A DNA stretch of 64,000 nucleotides from Pseudomonas triticifolii (GTDB lineage: Bacteria; Pseudomonadota; Gammaproteobacteria; Pseudomonadales; Pseudomonadaceae), in NCBI RefSeq assembly GCF_014358015.1, contig NZ_JACONV010000016.1, forward strand, positions 43,216 through 107,215, given 5' to 3'. Positions 35,695-45,097 of this stretch are shown in pieces. The notes beneath the pieces are model-generated. The model did no database searches. It had not been told where the DNA came from and was given only the letters and a program-made list of their open reading frames with translations. Position 1 is the stretch's first letter, and every line of letters begins with the position of its first letter. Position numbers and translations under genes: made by a program.

Positions 35695-36600
35695 ATGCTG
35701 CGATTTGATGACCTGCAGGTGTTCGTGAGGGCGGCAGATCTGGGTAGCCTGTCGGCTGCCGCGCGGGTCATGGACATGTCGGCGGCCGTGGCAAGTGCGG
35801 CGCTCAAACGGGTCGAATTGCAGGTCGGCGCGCGTTTACTCGCGCGCTCGACACGCAGTCTGCGCCTGACCGCCGAGGGTGAGGGCTTTCTGGAATACGC
35901 CCGCGCTGCGCTCGGCAGTCTTGAAGAGGGGCAGCGTCTGTTGGCCAGCAGTCAGGACCGCTGCGAAGGTGTTCTGCAGCTCTCGGCACCTTCGGACCTG
36001 GGCCGAAATGTATTGCTTCCCTGGCTGGACGCGTTTCAGCAGCAACACCCGCAACTCACTTTGCGCCTGTTGCTGGGCGACCGGATGGCCGATCTGTTCC
36101 GCCAGCCGGTGGACGTGGCACTGCGTTATGGCGAGCCGGAAGACTCGACGCTGGTAGCGCTGCCAGTCCTGCCGGGTAACAGGCGGGTCCTGTGCGCCTC
36201 ACCCGGCTATCTGGAGCGCTTCGGCGAGCCGCAGCATATCGAGCAACTGGCACAGCACAATTGCCTGCTGTTCATGCTGGGTGAGCGTGTTCATGACCGC
36301 TGGACGTTCGAGGACGGTAAGCGCGAAATGAGCCTGACGGTTGAAGGCAATCGGTTCAGCGATGACGCCGATGTGGTACGCCGCTGGGCCGTGGCGGGCG
36401 AGGGCATTGCGTACAAATCCTGGCTGGATGTCGCCTCGGATGTCCGGGCCGGACGATTGACGGTGCTTATGCCTCATTTGCTCGGCGAGCGTGCGCCCTT
36501 GAACTTGCTGTGTGCCCATCGTGCCCAACTCAGTAAGCCCGTCAACTTGCTTCTGGACATGTTACGTACGCGTTGTCAGCAACACGGTGTAAGCCAATGA
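35695..36600 (+). CDS. LysR-family transcription regulator
   Basis: A 301-residue LTTR. The N-terminal winged HTH reads FVRAADLGSLSAAARVMDMS and AAVASAALKRVELQVGARLL followed by RSTRSLRLTAEGEGFLEYAR. The C-terminal half is the periplasmic-binding-like effector domain. GAGG lies 5 nt before the ATG at 35695; a GTG at 35689 is an alternative. Its likely target is the divergent MDR oxidoreductase. Confidence 0.9.
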   Translation: MLRFDDLQVFVRAADLGSLSAAARVMDMSAAVASAALKRVELQVGARLLARSTRSLRLTAEGEGFLEYARAALGSLEEGQRLLASSQDRCEGVLQLSAPSDLGRNVLLPWLDAFQQQHPQLTLRLLLGDRMADLFRQPVDVALRYGEPEDSTLVALPVLPGNRRVLCASPGYLERFGEPQHIEQLAQHNCLLFMLGERVHDRWTFEDGKREMSLTVEGNRFSDDADVVRRWAVAGEGIAYKSWLDVASDVRAGRLTVLMPHLLGERAPLNLLCAHRAQLSKPVNLLLDMLRTRCQQHGVSQ

Positions 36601-37050
36601 GTACTTCAATAGTTTCAATGGCTACAAAAACAGAAGAATTAACCTACGGACACTTCGGAAAATATAGTATTTAAATGCATTTCATTCATGCGACGTTCTG
36701 ATATCAACGTGGAAGCGAATCTTTAGCGTAGTTAGAACTTCTGGCGTTTTTGTCGTAGGCACCTTCCTCATTATTCTTTTCACGTAACCGCTTATCAGCC
36801 TTAAGGCCCGATGCAGAGCGCTCTGCTCGTGATTTTTTAGTTCGGATGATAATGGTCTGTTCGTCATGAAGACGCTATTTATGCCATTGGCAGATAGGTG
36901 TTCTGCGGCAAAAGTTTTTAGCCAATCGGAGGCCGTGGCATAGAGTTTATACTTGTCATTTCAAGTTGGATCCGCGTTCAACTTTACTGAGGCGTGAATG
37001 CTGTCAATATGTCATCGCACTAGATGACTGTTTCAACAGGGAGTGAACAC
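36601..37050. other. low-GC intergenic gap with a doubtful 61-residue ORF
   Basis: About 450 bp, clearly AT-richer than the flanking genes. The only ORF of note is on the minus strand, 36682-36867. It encodes a basic 61-residue peptide (MTNRPLSSELKNHEQSALHR at its start) with no ribosome site and no recognised family. No tRNA or repeat was found. The base composition suggests either a remnant of acquired DNA or an unusually long regulatory gap. Confidence 0.4.
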
Positions 37051-37743
37051 ATGGAATATGCACCTTGCATCAGCCAGATTGCGACATTGCTGGCCGACCC
37101 CAAGCGCAGCGCGATGATTTGGGCATTGATGGATGGTACTGCTCGTCCTGCCGATGAGTTGGCACTGTTGGCTGGCCTCTCGACGTCTTCTGCGGGTGCG
37201 CATCTGTCGCGGCTGGCCAGCGGAGGGTTGTTGAAGCAGGAAGCGCGGGGTCGCAAGCGTTTTTTCCGCCTGGCAGCGCCCGAGGTCGGCGCGGCAGTTG
37301 AGGCATTGGCCAATGCCTCGCTGGCCAGCGCCGATCAGATCAGCCGCAGCGTTGCTCAGCCCATGCCTCCCTTGCCATTGCGTCGCGCGCGTATCTGCTG
37401 CGATCACCTGGGGGGCGAAATGGCTGCCGAGCTTTATCAGCGCCTGTTGGGTGCCGGGTGGATAGAGCAGCAGGACAAGCGCATCGAGGTCACGAGCAAG
37501 GGTATGACCAGGTTTGCTGAACGCGGAATTTACATACCGGCGCTCGCCCAGCGCAAACGTGAGACGGTCTGCGCCTGCGCCAACTGGAGCGAACGCAGCC
37601 CGCATCTGGGCGGCGCGTTGGGCGCGGGGCTTTTGCAGTTGTTCATTCAGATGGGCTGGCTGCGCACGACCGAAGAATCCAGCACCTTGCAAGTGTCGTC
37701 GAGCGGGCAGCGGGAGATCAGCAAGATTGCATCCGCGGCCTGA
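37051..37743 (+). CDS. ArsR-like winged-helix regulator
   Basis: A 230-residue protein. The first 80 residues are an ArsR-type winged helix (ISQIATLLADPKRSAMIWAL, then LALLAGLSTSSAGAHLSRLA and LLKQEARGRKRFFRL). The C-terminal 130 residues hold several Cys residues (RARICCDHLGGEMAAEL and ETVCACANWSERSPHLGGAL) that resemble a metal- or redox-sensing region, as in larger ArsR relatives. The ATG at 37051 has GGGAG 7 nt upstream and is preferred over 37024. Targets are not evident. Confidence 0.85.
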   Translation: MEYAPCISQIATLLADPKRSAMIWALMDGTARPADELALLAGLSTSSAGAHLSRLASGGLLKQEARGRKRFFRLAAPEVGAAVEALANASLASADQISRSVAQPMPPLPLRRARICCDHLGGEMAAELYQRLLGAGWIEQQDKRIEVTSKGMTRFAERGIYIPALAQRKRETVCACANWSERSPHLGGALGAGLLQLFIQMGWLRTTEESSTLQVSSSGQREISKIASAA

Positions 37744-37801
37744 GCCGGCCCGGGCAGCATGCCGACGCAGAGCATCGGCACGGTCACGACACTATTCAGG
37801 T

Positions 37802-38755
37802 TTAAGGCTTCACCAACCGCGCATCCAGGCTGTTCTGCGCCAGACGCCTGGCCTGATCTTCGGTCATGCCCAGGTGGGTGTGCAGGGCGTGGAAGTTCTC
37901 GGTCACGTAGCCGCCGAAATAGGCCGGGTCGTCGGAATTCACCGTGACTTTCACACCGCGCTCAAGCATGTCGAGGATGTTGTGCTGGGCCATGTCGTCG
38001 AACACGCAGAGTTTGGTGTTTGACAGGGGGCAGACGGTCAGCGGGATCTGTTCGTCGATGATGCGCTGCATCAGTCTTTCGTCTTCGATGGCGCGCACAC
38101 CATGATCGATGCGCTCGATCTTCAGCAGGTCCAGCGCTTCCCAGATGTACTCCGGCGGGCCTTCTTCGCCAGCGTGGGCCACGGTCAGGAAGCCTTCGTT
38201 GCGGGCGCGGTCAAACACGCGCTGGAACTTGCTCGGCGGATGCCCCATCTCCGAGCTGTCCAGGCCAACGGCCACGAACGCATCACGGAACGGCAGTGCC
38301 TGAGTGAGGGTTTTTTCGGCTTCCTCTTCGCTCAGGTGGCGCAGGAAGCTGAGGATCAGGCCGCTGTCGATGCCCAGTTGCGATTTTCCGTCTTTCAGCG
38401 CACCGGTGATGCCGGCCAGCACCACTTCGAACGGGATCCCACGGTCGGTGTGGGTCTGCGGATCGAAGAACGGTTCGGTGTGAATCACGTTCTGCGCCTT
38501 GCAGCGTTGCAGGTAGGCCCAGGTCAGGTCGTAGAAGTCCTGCTCGGTACGCAGCACGTCCGCGCCCTGGTAATACAGGTCGAGGAATTCCTGCAGGTTG
38601 TTGAAGGCGTAAGCCTTGCGCAGCGCTTCCACGTCGTTCCACGGCAGGGCAATCCTGTTGCGCTCGGCCAGGGCAAACAGCAGCTCGGGTTCGAGCGAAC
38701 CTTCAAGGTGCAAGTGCAATTCTGCCTTGGGCAGGGCGTTCAACCAGTCATACAT
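37802..38755 (-). CDS. adenine deaminase (adenosine deaminase-like fold)
   Basis: A 317-residue member of the ADA superfamily. Zinc ligands: His14 and His16 (LHLHLEG), His194 (VAHAGEE) and Asp275 (NSDDPAYF), with Glu197 and His218 (RIDHGVR) as catalytic residues. The overall sequence closely resembles what I recall of P. aeruginosa Pa0148, shown to deaminate adenine rather than adenosine. Adenine to hypoxanthine is therefore the likely reaction. It is followed by a 2OG-oxygenase and a BMP-type binding-protein gene, which fits purine salvage. Confidence 0.88.
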   Translation of the reverse strand: MYDWLNALPKAELHLHLEGSLEPELLFALAERNRIALPWNDVEALRKAYAFNNLQEFLDLYYQGADVLRTEQDFYDLTWAYLQRCKAQNVIHTEPFFDPQTHTDRGIPFEVVLAGITGALKDGKSQLGIDSGLILSFLRHLSEEEAEKTLTQALPFRDAFVAVGLDSSEMGHPPSKFQRVFDRARNEGFLTVAHAGEEGPPEYIWEALDLLKIERIDHGVRAIEDERLMQRIIDEQIPLTVCPLSNTKLCVFDDMAQHNILDMLERGVKVTVNSDDPAYFGGYVTENFHALHTHLGMTEDQARRLAQNSLDARLVKP

Positions 38756-38892
38756 GTGCTTTTCTCATCAGGTGCAGATCGCGGGCATTCTACAGATGCA
38801 CGTCGCCGCGTAGGGTAAAACCTGACCGGCCGTTCAACTCAACCAGGCGCTGTAAGAAAAGTGGCTGCGTTCGCCGACATTGCGTACAGAGC

Positions 38893-39861
38893 CTAAGATA
38901 CGTTTTCCTGGTCTCGGCGATAGGCATACGTATCGGCGAAACGCGACAGCAGAAACTCGGCACAGGTCGTGACAGGATAGCGGGCCGGCTGGCTTTCGCT
39001 CTGACAGCCCGGCAGGCATTCGATACGGGTATCGGGATGAGGCTCGGCGAAGAACGGCATCGAGTAGCGGTCGATACCCAACGGGCTGATGACCCGGTGT
39101 GGCGTGGACAGGTAACGGTCGTTGCTCCAGCGCGCCATCATGTCGCCGAGGTTGACCACGAACGTGCCTTCAATGGGCGGTGCGTCGATCCACTGGCCGC
39201 GTACATCCCGAACCTGCAAACCGCCTGCCGCGTCTTGATACAGCAGGGTGATACAGCCGTAATCGGTGTGGGCACCTGCGCCTTGCTGCTCGCTGGATGT
39301 GGCGGTGTGGCGCGGCGGGTAATGGATCATGCGTAGCACGCTGACCGGGTCCTTGAAGCGCTCATCGAAGAAGTCCCGCTCAATGCCCAGCGCCAGGGTC
39401 ATGGCGCGCAGCAGGGTCTGCGCCAGTGCCTGCATATCCAGGTAATGCTGCTCCATCAGACTTTGCCAGCCCGGCAGGTCAGGGTGCCGATTCGGCCCGC
39501 GCAAGGGTTTGCCTGCCAGCACGTCGGGATGCCCGGCGTCCATGTGCAGCCCCATGTCGAAGGTTTCCTTCAGATCGCTCGGCAGGCTGGGGTCCAGTTG
39601 CTCGGTGGCAATGGCACCGTAGCCGCGATGGTGGGTGCTTTGGGTGATGTCGATGTTGAGTTTTTCGGCTGTCGGTCGGGCAAAGAAACGTTTGGCGGCC
39701 GTTTGCACCTGCTCGATCCGCTGCGGCGTGATCGGGTGGCCGGTGATGTAGAAAAAGCCCCATTCGCGGCAGGCGCTGTCGATCTGACTGGCGACGGTCT
39801 GCCAGGCCTGAATGTCCGGGCCGTAGAGCGGGGCGATATCGATGATGGGAAGCTGGTCCAT
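38893..39861 (-). CDS. isopenicillin-N-synthase-family 2OG-Fe(II) oxygenase
   Basis: A 322-residue non-haem iron oxygenase. The iron facial triad is His198-x-Asp200 (GAHTDYG) and His255 (LSTPHRV). The 2-oxoglutarate ligand is Arg265-x-Ser (DRYSMPFF). The N-terminal block PIIDIAPLYG and REWGFFYITGHPI are typical of the plant-like DIOX/IPNS family. It lies between an adenine deaminase gene and a BMP-type purine-binding-protein gene on the same strand. That suggests, but does not prove, a purine-related substrate. It is not the ethylene-forming enzyme. Confidence 0.87.
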   Translation of the reverse strand: MDQLPIIDIAPLYGPDIQAWQTVASQIDSACREWGFFYITGHPITPQRIEQVQTAAKRFFARPTAEKLNIDITQSTHHRGYGAIATEQLDPSLPSDLKETFDMGLHMDAGHPDVLAGKPLRGPNRHPDLPGWQSLMEQHYLDMQALAQTLLRAMTLALGIERDFFDERFKDPVSVLRMIHYPPRHTATSSEQQGAGAHTDYGCITLLYQDAAGGLQVRDVRGQWIDAPPIEGTFVVNLGDMMARWSNDRYLSTPHRVISPLGIDRYSMPFFAEPHPDTRIECLPGCQSESQPARYPVTTCAEFLLSRFADTYAYRRDQENVS

Positions 39862-39935
39862 GAAGCGGTCCTGGAAATCGGGTGGTCGGCGGAGCGATCG
39901 CGCCCTTTGAGCATGGACGCGATCCCTCAGGCAGA

Positions 39936-41030
39936 TTACTTCGGCAACTCGGCCTTGATGCCTTCGACGTAGTAGTTCATCGACGCCAGCTCGGCGTTGG
40001 TCGCGACCACGCCGGCAGGGATTTTCACGGTGCCGGTCTGGTCCTTGATCGGGCCGGTGAACGGATGAAATTCGCCGCTTTCGATGCTGGCGATGATTGT
40101 CTGCGCCTCGGCCTTCACGTCGGCGGGCACGATGTCGCTGATCGGCAGTTCAACCGTACCCTCCTTCAAGCCACCCCAGTAATCCTGCGGTTTCCAGGTA
40201 CCTGCAAGCACGCCTTCGGCCGCCTGAATGTAATGCGGCCCCCAGTTATTGACGATGGACGTAAGCACTGCCTTGGGGCCGAAGTGGGCCATGTCCGATG
40301 CGTAGCCGACCGCGTAAACGCCGCGACGCTCGGCGGTCTGGATCGGGGCCGGGCTGTCGGTGTGCTGGAACACTACGTCCACGCCCTGGTCGATCAGCGC
40401 GTTGGCCGCGTCGGCTTCCTTGCCCGGATCGAACCAGGAGTTGACCCACACCACCTTGATCTCGGTGCCGGGGTTGTACTTGTTCAGTGCCAGTTGAATG
40501 GCGTCGATGTCGCGCAGCACTTCCGGGATCGGGAACGATGCGACGTAGCCGATTTTCTTGGTCTTGGTCATCTTCGCGGCCAGGAAACCACCCACGTAAC
40601 GGCCTTCATAGGTGCGGGCCAGGTAGGTGCCCATATTCTTGTCCTGCTTGTAGCCGGTGGCGTGTTCGAACTTCACCTTGGGAAACTGCTTGGCGACTTT
40701 CAGGGTCGGGTTCATGTAGCCAAACGAGGTGCTGAAGATCAGGTCATAGCCGCCCTTGGCCATGTTGCGGATCACACGTTCGGCATCCGCGCCTTCAGGC
40801 ACGTTTTCCACGTAGCTGCTGCTGACCTTGTCGCCCAGGGCTGCGACCATCGCCTTGCGGCCCTGCTCGTGCTGATAGGTCCAGCCGTGGTCGCCGATAG
40901 GGCCGATGTAGACGAAGCCGACTTTCAGCGGATCGGCTGCCGAGGCGAGCAGGCTTGCACCCAGACCGACGACAGCAGTCATGGCACACAGCAGTTTTTT
41001 CAGGGGACGGCGTGGGGTGGTCAGGTGCAT
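39936..41030 (-). CDS. BMP-family substrate-binding protein of a nucleoside-type ABC importer
   Basis: A 364-residue periplasmic binding protein. The signal peptide is KLLCAMTAVVGLGASLLASA with cleavage after ASA. The mature protein begins DPLKVGFVYIGPIGDHGWTY, the signature of the BMP/PnrA/Med family that binds purine nucleosides or related ligands. The start at 41030 has AAGGAG 9 nt upstream. The matching BMP-type permeases and ATPase lie about 12 kb away (52874-56465). In most genomes all four are adjacent. Confidence 0.92.
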   Translation of the reverse strand: MHLTTPRRPLKKLLCAMTAVVGLGASLLASAADPLKVGFVYIGPIGDHGWTYQHEQGRKAMVAALGDKVSSSYVENVPEGADAERVIRNMAKGGYDLIFSTSFGYMNPTLKVAKQFPKVKFEHATGYKQDKNMGTYLARTYEGRYVGGFLAAKMTKTKKIGYVASFPIPEVLRDIDAIQLALNKYNPGTEIKVVWVNSWFDPGKEADAANALIDQGVDVVFQHTDSPAPIQTAERRGVYAVGYASDMAHFGPKAVLTSIVNNWGPHYIQAAEGVLAGTWKPQDYWGGLKEGTVELPISDIVPADVKAEAQTIIASIESGEFHPFTGPIKDQTGTVKIPAGVVATNAELASMNYYVEGIKAELPK

Positions 41031-41180
41031 CGGGTCTTGCTCCTTGCAGTCTTGTTGGAGTGGATACTCCGCCAATGCAAAAAACTGACCATAAAGACAA
41101 GTTATAGCGCAGACGTGCTGCGGGCTGTTTAACCCAACGATCTATGCAGCGTGACGGTGCAGGAAACAGGCACTTCGCCG

Positions 41181-41972
41181 CTAACTGGTGCAGCGCGTGC
41201 TGCGCTCGACGATGCACATGGGCGTGCCTGCTACCGGCTCACGCATGATCTGCACCTGGACATCGAACACGCGGCACACCAGTTCGGCATCCAGCACGTC
41301 GCCGGGTGTGCCGCTGGCAACCAGTTGCCCGGCCTGCATGACCGCCAGGTGGTCGGCATAACGGCAGGCCTGGTTGATGTCATGCAGCACAGTGATGACC
41401 GTCTTGCCCTCGGCGCTTAGGGCACGCATCAGGTCCAGCAGCTCGACCTGATGGCTGATGTCCAGATACGTGGTCGGCTCGTCGAGCAGCACGATGGCCG
41501 CATCCTGCGCCAGAATCATCGCCAGCCATGCGCGCTGGCGTTGCCCGCCGGACAGGTCAGACAGCGGCCGGTCGGCGAGGGTGTCCAGCTCCATGCGTCG
41601 CAGGGCCTGCTCGACACTGTGCTGATCCGTGCCGCTCAACCGACCCCACAAGCTGTTGTGCGGGCTGCGGCCATAGGCAACCAGTTGGCGCACGCTGACG
41701 CCTTCGGGAATGGGCAGCACCTGGGGCAGAAACGCCACTTTGCGCGCCAGATCCCGCGCCGACAGATCACGGTAGGGCGTGCCATCCAGACTGAGGCTGC
41801 CCGACTGCGGCGTGAGAATGCGTGCGAACGCCTTGAGCAACGTGGATTTGCCACAGCCGTTGGGTCCGATCAGCGCCGTGACCTTGCCGGGCGGCGGGCT
41901 GAACGACAGGTTCTGCACGATGCGCGTTGAGCCGTAGCCGATGTCGAGTTGCTGTGCCTGAAGAATGCTCAT
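41181..41972 (-). CDS. fecE: iron(III) dicitrate ABC transporter ATPase
   Basis: A 263-residue ABC ATPase. Walker A is GPNGCGKSTL, the signature LSGGQRQRAWL, and Walker B AIVLLDEPT; the H-loop is TVLHDINQA. The block GRSPHNSLWGRLS and the end GTPMCIVE closely match the pattern I recall for E. coli FecE, which distinguishes it from FepC or FhuC. It is the last gene of fecBCDE and powers import through FecC and FecD. Confidence 0.92.
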   Translation of the reverse strand: MSILQAQQLDIGYGSTRIVQNLSFSPPPGKVTALIGPNGCGKSTLLKAFARILTPQSGSLSLDGTPYRDLSARDLARKVAFLPQVLPIPEGVSVRQLVAYGRSPHNSLWGRLSGTDQHSVEQALRRMELDTLADRPLSDLSGGQRQRAWLAMILAQDAAIVLLDEPTTYLDISHQVELLDLMRALSAEGKTVITVLHDINQACRYADHLAVMQAGQLVASGTPGDVLDAELVCRVFDVQVQIMREPVAGTPMCIVERSTRCTS

Positions 41973-41976
41973 GGGA

Positions 41977-42945
41977 TCAACCTTTGAATCGGGCCAGCAG
42001 CCACAGGAAATAGGGCGCGCCGATTACAGCCGTGAGAATCCCGGCCGGGATCTCGCTGGGCGCGATCAGCGTGCGACCGAGGGTGTCGGCCAGCACCAGC
42101 AGCAGTGCGCCCAGCACCATGGAGGCGGTCAACAGGTATTGATGATGACCGCCCACCAGTCGGCGGGCCATGTGCGGTGCGACCAGCCCGACGAAACTGA
42201 TCGGGCCAATGATCCCGACGCCCAGACTGGTCAGCAGCACCGCACTGCCCATCGCCAGCCAGCGCGTGCGCTTGAGCCCCGTTCCCAGGCTTTGCGCCGC
42301 CTCATCCCCCAGACCGATCAGGTTCAGCGGTTTGGCCAGCAACAGCGTGACGGGGATCAGTATCAGCAACGGCGAGGCCAGCAGCACGTGATGCCAGTTG
42401 CGGCTCCACAGGCTGCCGGTCAGCGCCAGTAATGCGGTGTTGATGTCCAGCGGGTTGGACAGAATCAAAAACTCGGTGATGCTCGACAACGTGACCGCGA
42501 TGGCCACTCCCGACAGCGCGAAACGCACCCCGGAAAACTGCACGCCGGTGTTGTATAGCGCGAGCAACAGCGCGCCACCCGCACCGCCCAGGCACGCCAC
42601 AAATGGCAGCGCAGACACCGGCAAGTGCGGGAAACCGATGATCGCGATGGTCAGCGCAAGTCCCGCGCCTTGCGTCACGCCGAGGATTTCCGGTGAGGCC
42701 AGCGGGTTGCGGATCACGCCCTGTACGATGGCTCCGGCAAGACCGAATGCACAGCCAGTCACCACCGCGATCAGGCCGCGTGGCAATCGGTGATTCCAGA
42801 CTTCGAAGTCTTTGCTGTCGTGGGCGATCAAATGGTCGAGCACCGCGCCGGGTGTCAGCCAGACCGTACCTGCGCTCAGGCTTAACAGCAGCGCCAGCAG
42901 CAACAGGCCGATCAGTATCAGCAGTCTTGAGCGCGGCTGACTCAT
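41977..42945 (-). CDS. fecD: iron(III) dicitrate ABC permease FecD
   Basis: A 322-residue, roughly ten-helix FecCD-type permease. Key blocks are LPRGLIAVVTGCAFGLAGAI, VQGVIRNPLASPEILGVTQG and the coupling region GPISFVGLVAPHMARRLVG. The ATG at 42945 overlaps the fecC stop by 4 bp (ATGA); the upstream in-frame start at 43179 lies inside fecC and is rejected. It pairs with FecC in the inner membrane. Confidence 0.92.
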   Translation of the reverse strand: MSQPRSRLLILIGLLLLALLLSLSAGTVWLTPGAVLDHLIAHDSKDFEVWNHRLPRGLIAVVTGCAFGLAGAIVQGVIRNPLASPEILGVTQGAGLALTIAIIGFPHLPVSALPFVACLGGAGGALLLALYNTGVQFSGVRFALSGVAIAVTLSSITEFLILSNPLDINTALLALTGSLWSRNWHHVLLASPLLILIPVTLLLAKPLNLIGLGDEAAQSLGTGLKRTRWLAMGSAVLLTSLGVGIIGPISFVGLVAPHMARRLVGGHHQYLLTASMVLGALLLVLADTLGRTLIAPSEIPAGILTAVIGAPYFLWLLARFKG

Positions 42946-43931
42946 AGCGCGCGCCTCGCCAGAAACAGGAAGAACGGCGCGCCGATCAATGCCGTCACCA
43001 CGCCTGCCGGTGTCTCGACCGGGAATGCCACGGCGCGGCTGATCAGGTCGGAGGCCAGCACAATTGCGGCGCCCAGTCCGGCACTGACCGGGATCAGCCA
43101 GCGGTAATCGTTGCCCAGCCATTGGCGGGCGATGTTCGGCGCGATCAGCCCGACAAAGCCGATGGGCCCGACGGCGCATACACTGGCTCCGACCAGCACC
43201 AGACTGACCACGAACACCAGCAGACGCAACGCGCCGATGCGCACGCCCAGCGAACGGGCGGCGTCTTCACCGAGGTTGATCAGGTTCAGGCGTGGCGCGC
43301 AGGCAATCGCCAGCACGACGCCGATCAGCGTGCAGGGCCACAGCAGTTGCAGTTGTGCGGTGCCGACGTTGGCCAGCGAGCCGGCCAGCCAGTTCAGAAC
43401 ACTTTGCGCCTGCGCTTCAACGAGAATCACCGTCAGCCGGGTCAGCGCCGCGCACAGTGCAGCCACCGCCACGCCCGCCAGCACCAGTCGCCCCTGAGAC
43501 GTTGCCGGTGACCACGCCCCGCCGAGGCTGAACACGGTGATCCAGGCCAGCGCGCCGCCCAGACACGTCATCAATAGCGCGCCGCCGGCAAAGGGCAGGG
43601 CAATCAAACCTGTCGAAAACAGTGCCAGGCCCAGCGCCGCGCCTGCGGTTACTCCGAATAGAGAGGGGGAGGCCAGCCGATTGCGGGTGATGCCCTGCAT
43701 CAACGCCCCGGCCACGCCCAGGCAGGCACCGACCAGCGCCGCGCACAACGCTCGCGGCACGCGCAGTTGCGCGACGATGTAGGCGATGTTGCCGCCCTCG
43801 CGGCCCAGCGTGAACAACCCGTTCCAGGCGTCGACCTGCCGGATGGTGAAGGGCGACAGGGCGAACAGCGACATCCAGAACAGGCCCAGACAACTCGCGG
43901 CGATCACGCTCGCCATCAGCCAACGGCGCAT
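42942..43931 (-). CDS. fecC: iron(III) dicitrate ABC permease FecC
   Basis: A 329-residue FecCD-family permease. It shows LRVPRALCAALVGACLGVAG, MQGITRNRLASPSLFGVTAG and the coupling helix region GPIGFVGLIAPNIARQWLG. Its ATG directly abuts the fecB TAA stop, and its own stop overlaps fecD, so translation along fecBCDE is tightly coupled. Confidence 0.92.
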   Translation of the reverse strand: MRRWLMASVIAASCLGLFWMSLFALSPFTIRQVDAWNGLFTLGREGGNIAYIVAQLRVPRALCAALVGACLGVAGALMQGITRNRLASPSLFGVTAGAALGLALFSTGLIALPFAGGALLMTCLGGALAWITVFSLGGAWSPATSQGRLVLAGVAVAALCAALTRLTVILVEAQAQSVLNWLAGSLANVGTAQLQLLWPCTLIGVVLAIACAPRLNLINLGEDAARSLGVRIGALRLLVFVVSLVLVGASVCAVGPIGFVGLIAPNIARQWLGNDYRWLIPVSAGLGAAIVLASDLISRAVAFPVETPAGVVTALIGAPFFLFLARRAL

Positions 43932-44852
43932 TTACGGGTTGATCACGGCCTTGCCGCCCTTAAGGACGGCAAGCGCATCATCGGCAATCTGTTCGGACGC
44001 CATGATCCCGCGATTGCGCGCCCAACTGTCGCCGTCCACTTCTGCCACGTGCTGGTTACGCACAGCAGTCAATACCTGCCACAGCGGCTGCTTGCTCCAG
44101 CTGTCTACCAGGCTTGGGCGACGATAATGGCCGACCAGCAGCCAGCCCGGGTCCAGCGCCAGCAACTGTTCAAGACTGACGAACTCGGTCGGCGCGGCGT
44201 TCTTGCGCACTTCAGGCACTTGCAAACCGATGGCCTTCAATACGCTGCCTGCGTAAGCGTGCGGGCCATGTACCGAGAAGCTGTCTTCACGGGCAACGCC
44301 GAACAGCACCGTTGTATCGGCCGGGATTTGTGCGGCAACGGTTTTCAGGTGCTCACGGTTTTGCGCGATACGCGCCTGCATCTGCGGGCCTTTGCCCAAC
44401 GCCGTACCGATCAGCTCGGCGGATTTCAGGCTGCCTTCATAGTCTTCGCCACGCGACGGTAACATCAGCGTGGGTGCCAGGCTGGCCAGATCGTTGTACA
44501 GCGCCTGATGACGACCCAGGTCAGCGATGATCAGGTCCGGCTTGAGGCGAGCGATAACCTCGATATTGGGCTGCGAGCGCAGGCCTACCGACTGCCATTC
44601 CCCTACGGCCTTGCGCGCCTTGGGCAGTACGCGGTTGGCATCGCCATCGTCAGCCGCGCCCACAGGCGTCACGCCGACCGAGGCCAGGCTGTCGAGGAAG
44701 GAAAACTCCAGCACCACCGCACGCTTGGGCGTGTCAGGCAGATGAACCTTGTGCTGGCCGTCATCGATGTCGATGGGTGCGGCTTGGGTTGCGCAGGCCA
44801 GCGCTGCCAAAAGGCTAACGGCCAGCAGATGAGAGAGGCGAAAAGCACGCAT
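43932..44852 (-). CDS. fecB: iron(III) dicitrate periplasmic binding protein
   Basis: A 306-residue periplasmic protein with a signal peptide (HLLAVSLLAALACATQA). It matches FecB in blocks such as RAVVLEFSFLDSLASVGVTP, ADDGDANRVLPKAR, EWQSVGLRSQPNIEVIARLK and DLIIADLGRHQALYNDL. It starts the fecBCDE operon. No fecA receptor or fecI/fecR regulators are nearby. The 245-bp divergent region to chaA has a possible Fur half-site (GAGAATGG on the minus strand, near 44980). Confidence 0.93.
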   Translation of the reverse strand: MRAFRLSHLLAVSLLAALACATQAAPIDIDDGQHKVHLPDTPKRAVVLEFSFLDSLASVGVTPVGAADDGDANRVLPKARKAVGEWQSVGLRSQPNIEVIARLKPDLIIADLGRHQALYNDLASLAPTLMLPSRGEDYEGSLKSAELIGTALGKGPQMQARIAQNREHLKTVAAQIPADTTVLFGVAREDSFSVHGPHAYAGSVLKAIGLQVPEVRKNAAPTEFVSLEQLLALDPGWLLVGHYRRPSLVDSWSKQPLWQVLTAVRNQHVAEVDGDSWARNRGIMASEQIADDALAVLKGGKAVINP

Positions 44853-45097
44853 GGCGAATGTCCTTTGTCACTGAAACAAAATCGCGAAAACAGACGCGCC
44901 AGAAAGGTCGCGAAGAAAACGGCGGGCACTATTTCACATCGTGACGGCGGGATCAAAAGTCATTTACACGTGTGTGCCATTCTCATTCGGGTCTTTTTTT
45001 TGAAACCTTTTGTCACACCCTGCACTCTGAACGGCTTCAATGACAGACACCTTCACATACATCCGCGGCGATGTGTCGCAAGGGTTTGGGGTACACA

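Noticed and set aside
36682..36867. 61-residue ORF in the low-GC gap as a real gene
   Set aside because: No ribosome site, no recognised family and no neighbours in the same direction; kept only as a note.
38893..39861. Ethylene-forming enzyme of P. syringae
   Set aside because: Same broad oxygenase fold, but the sequence around the iron ligands and the N-terminus differ from what I know of that enzyme.
42946..43179. N-terminal extension of fecD
   Set aside because: It lies inside fecC in another frame, is Arg/Gly-rich and not membrane-like; the ATG at 42945 gives a normal permease.
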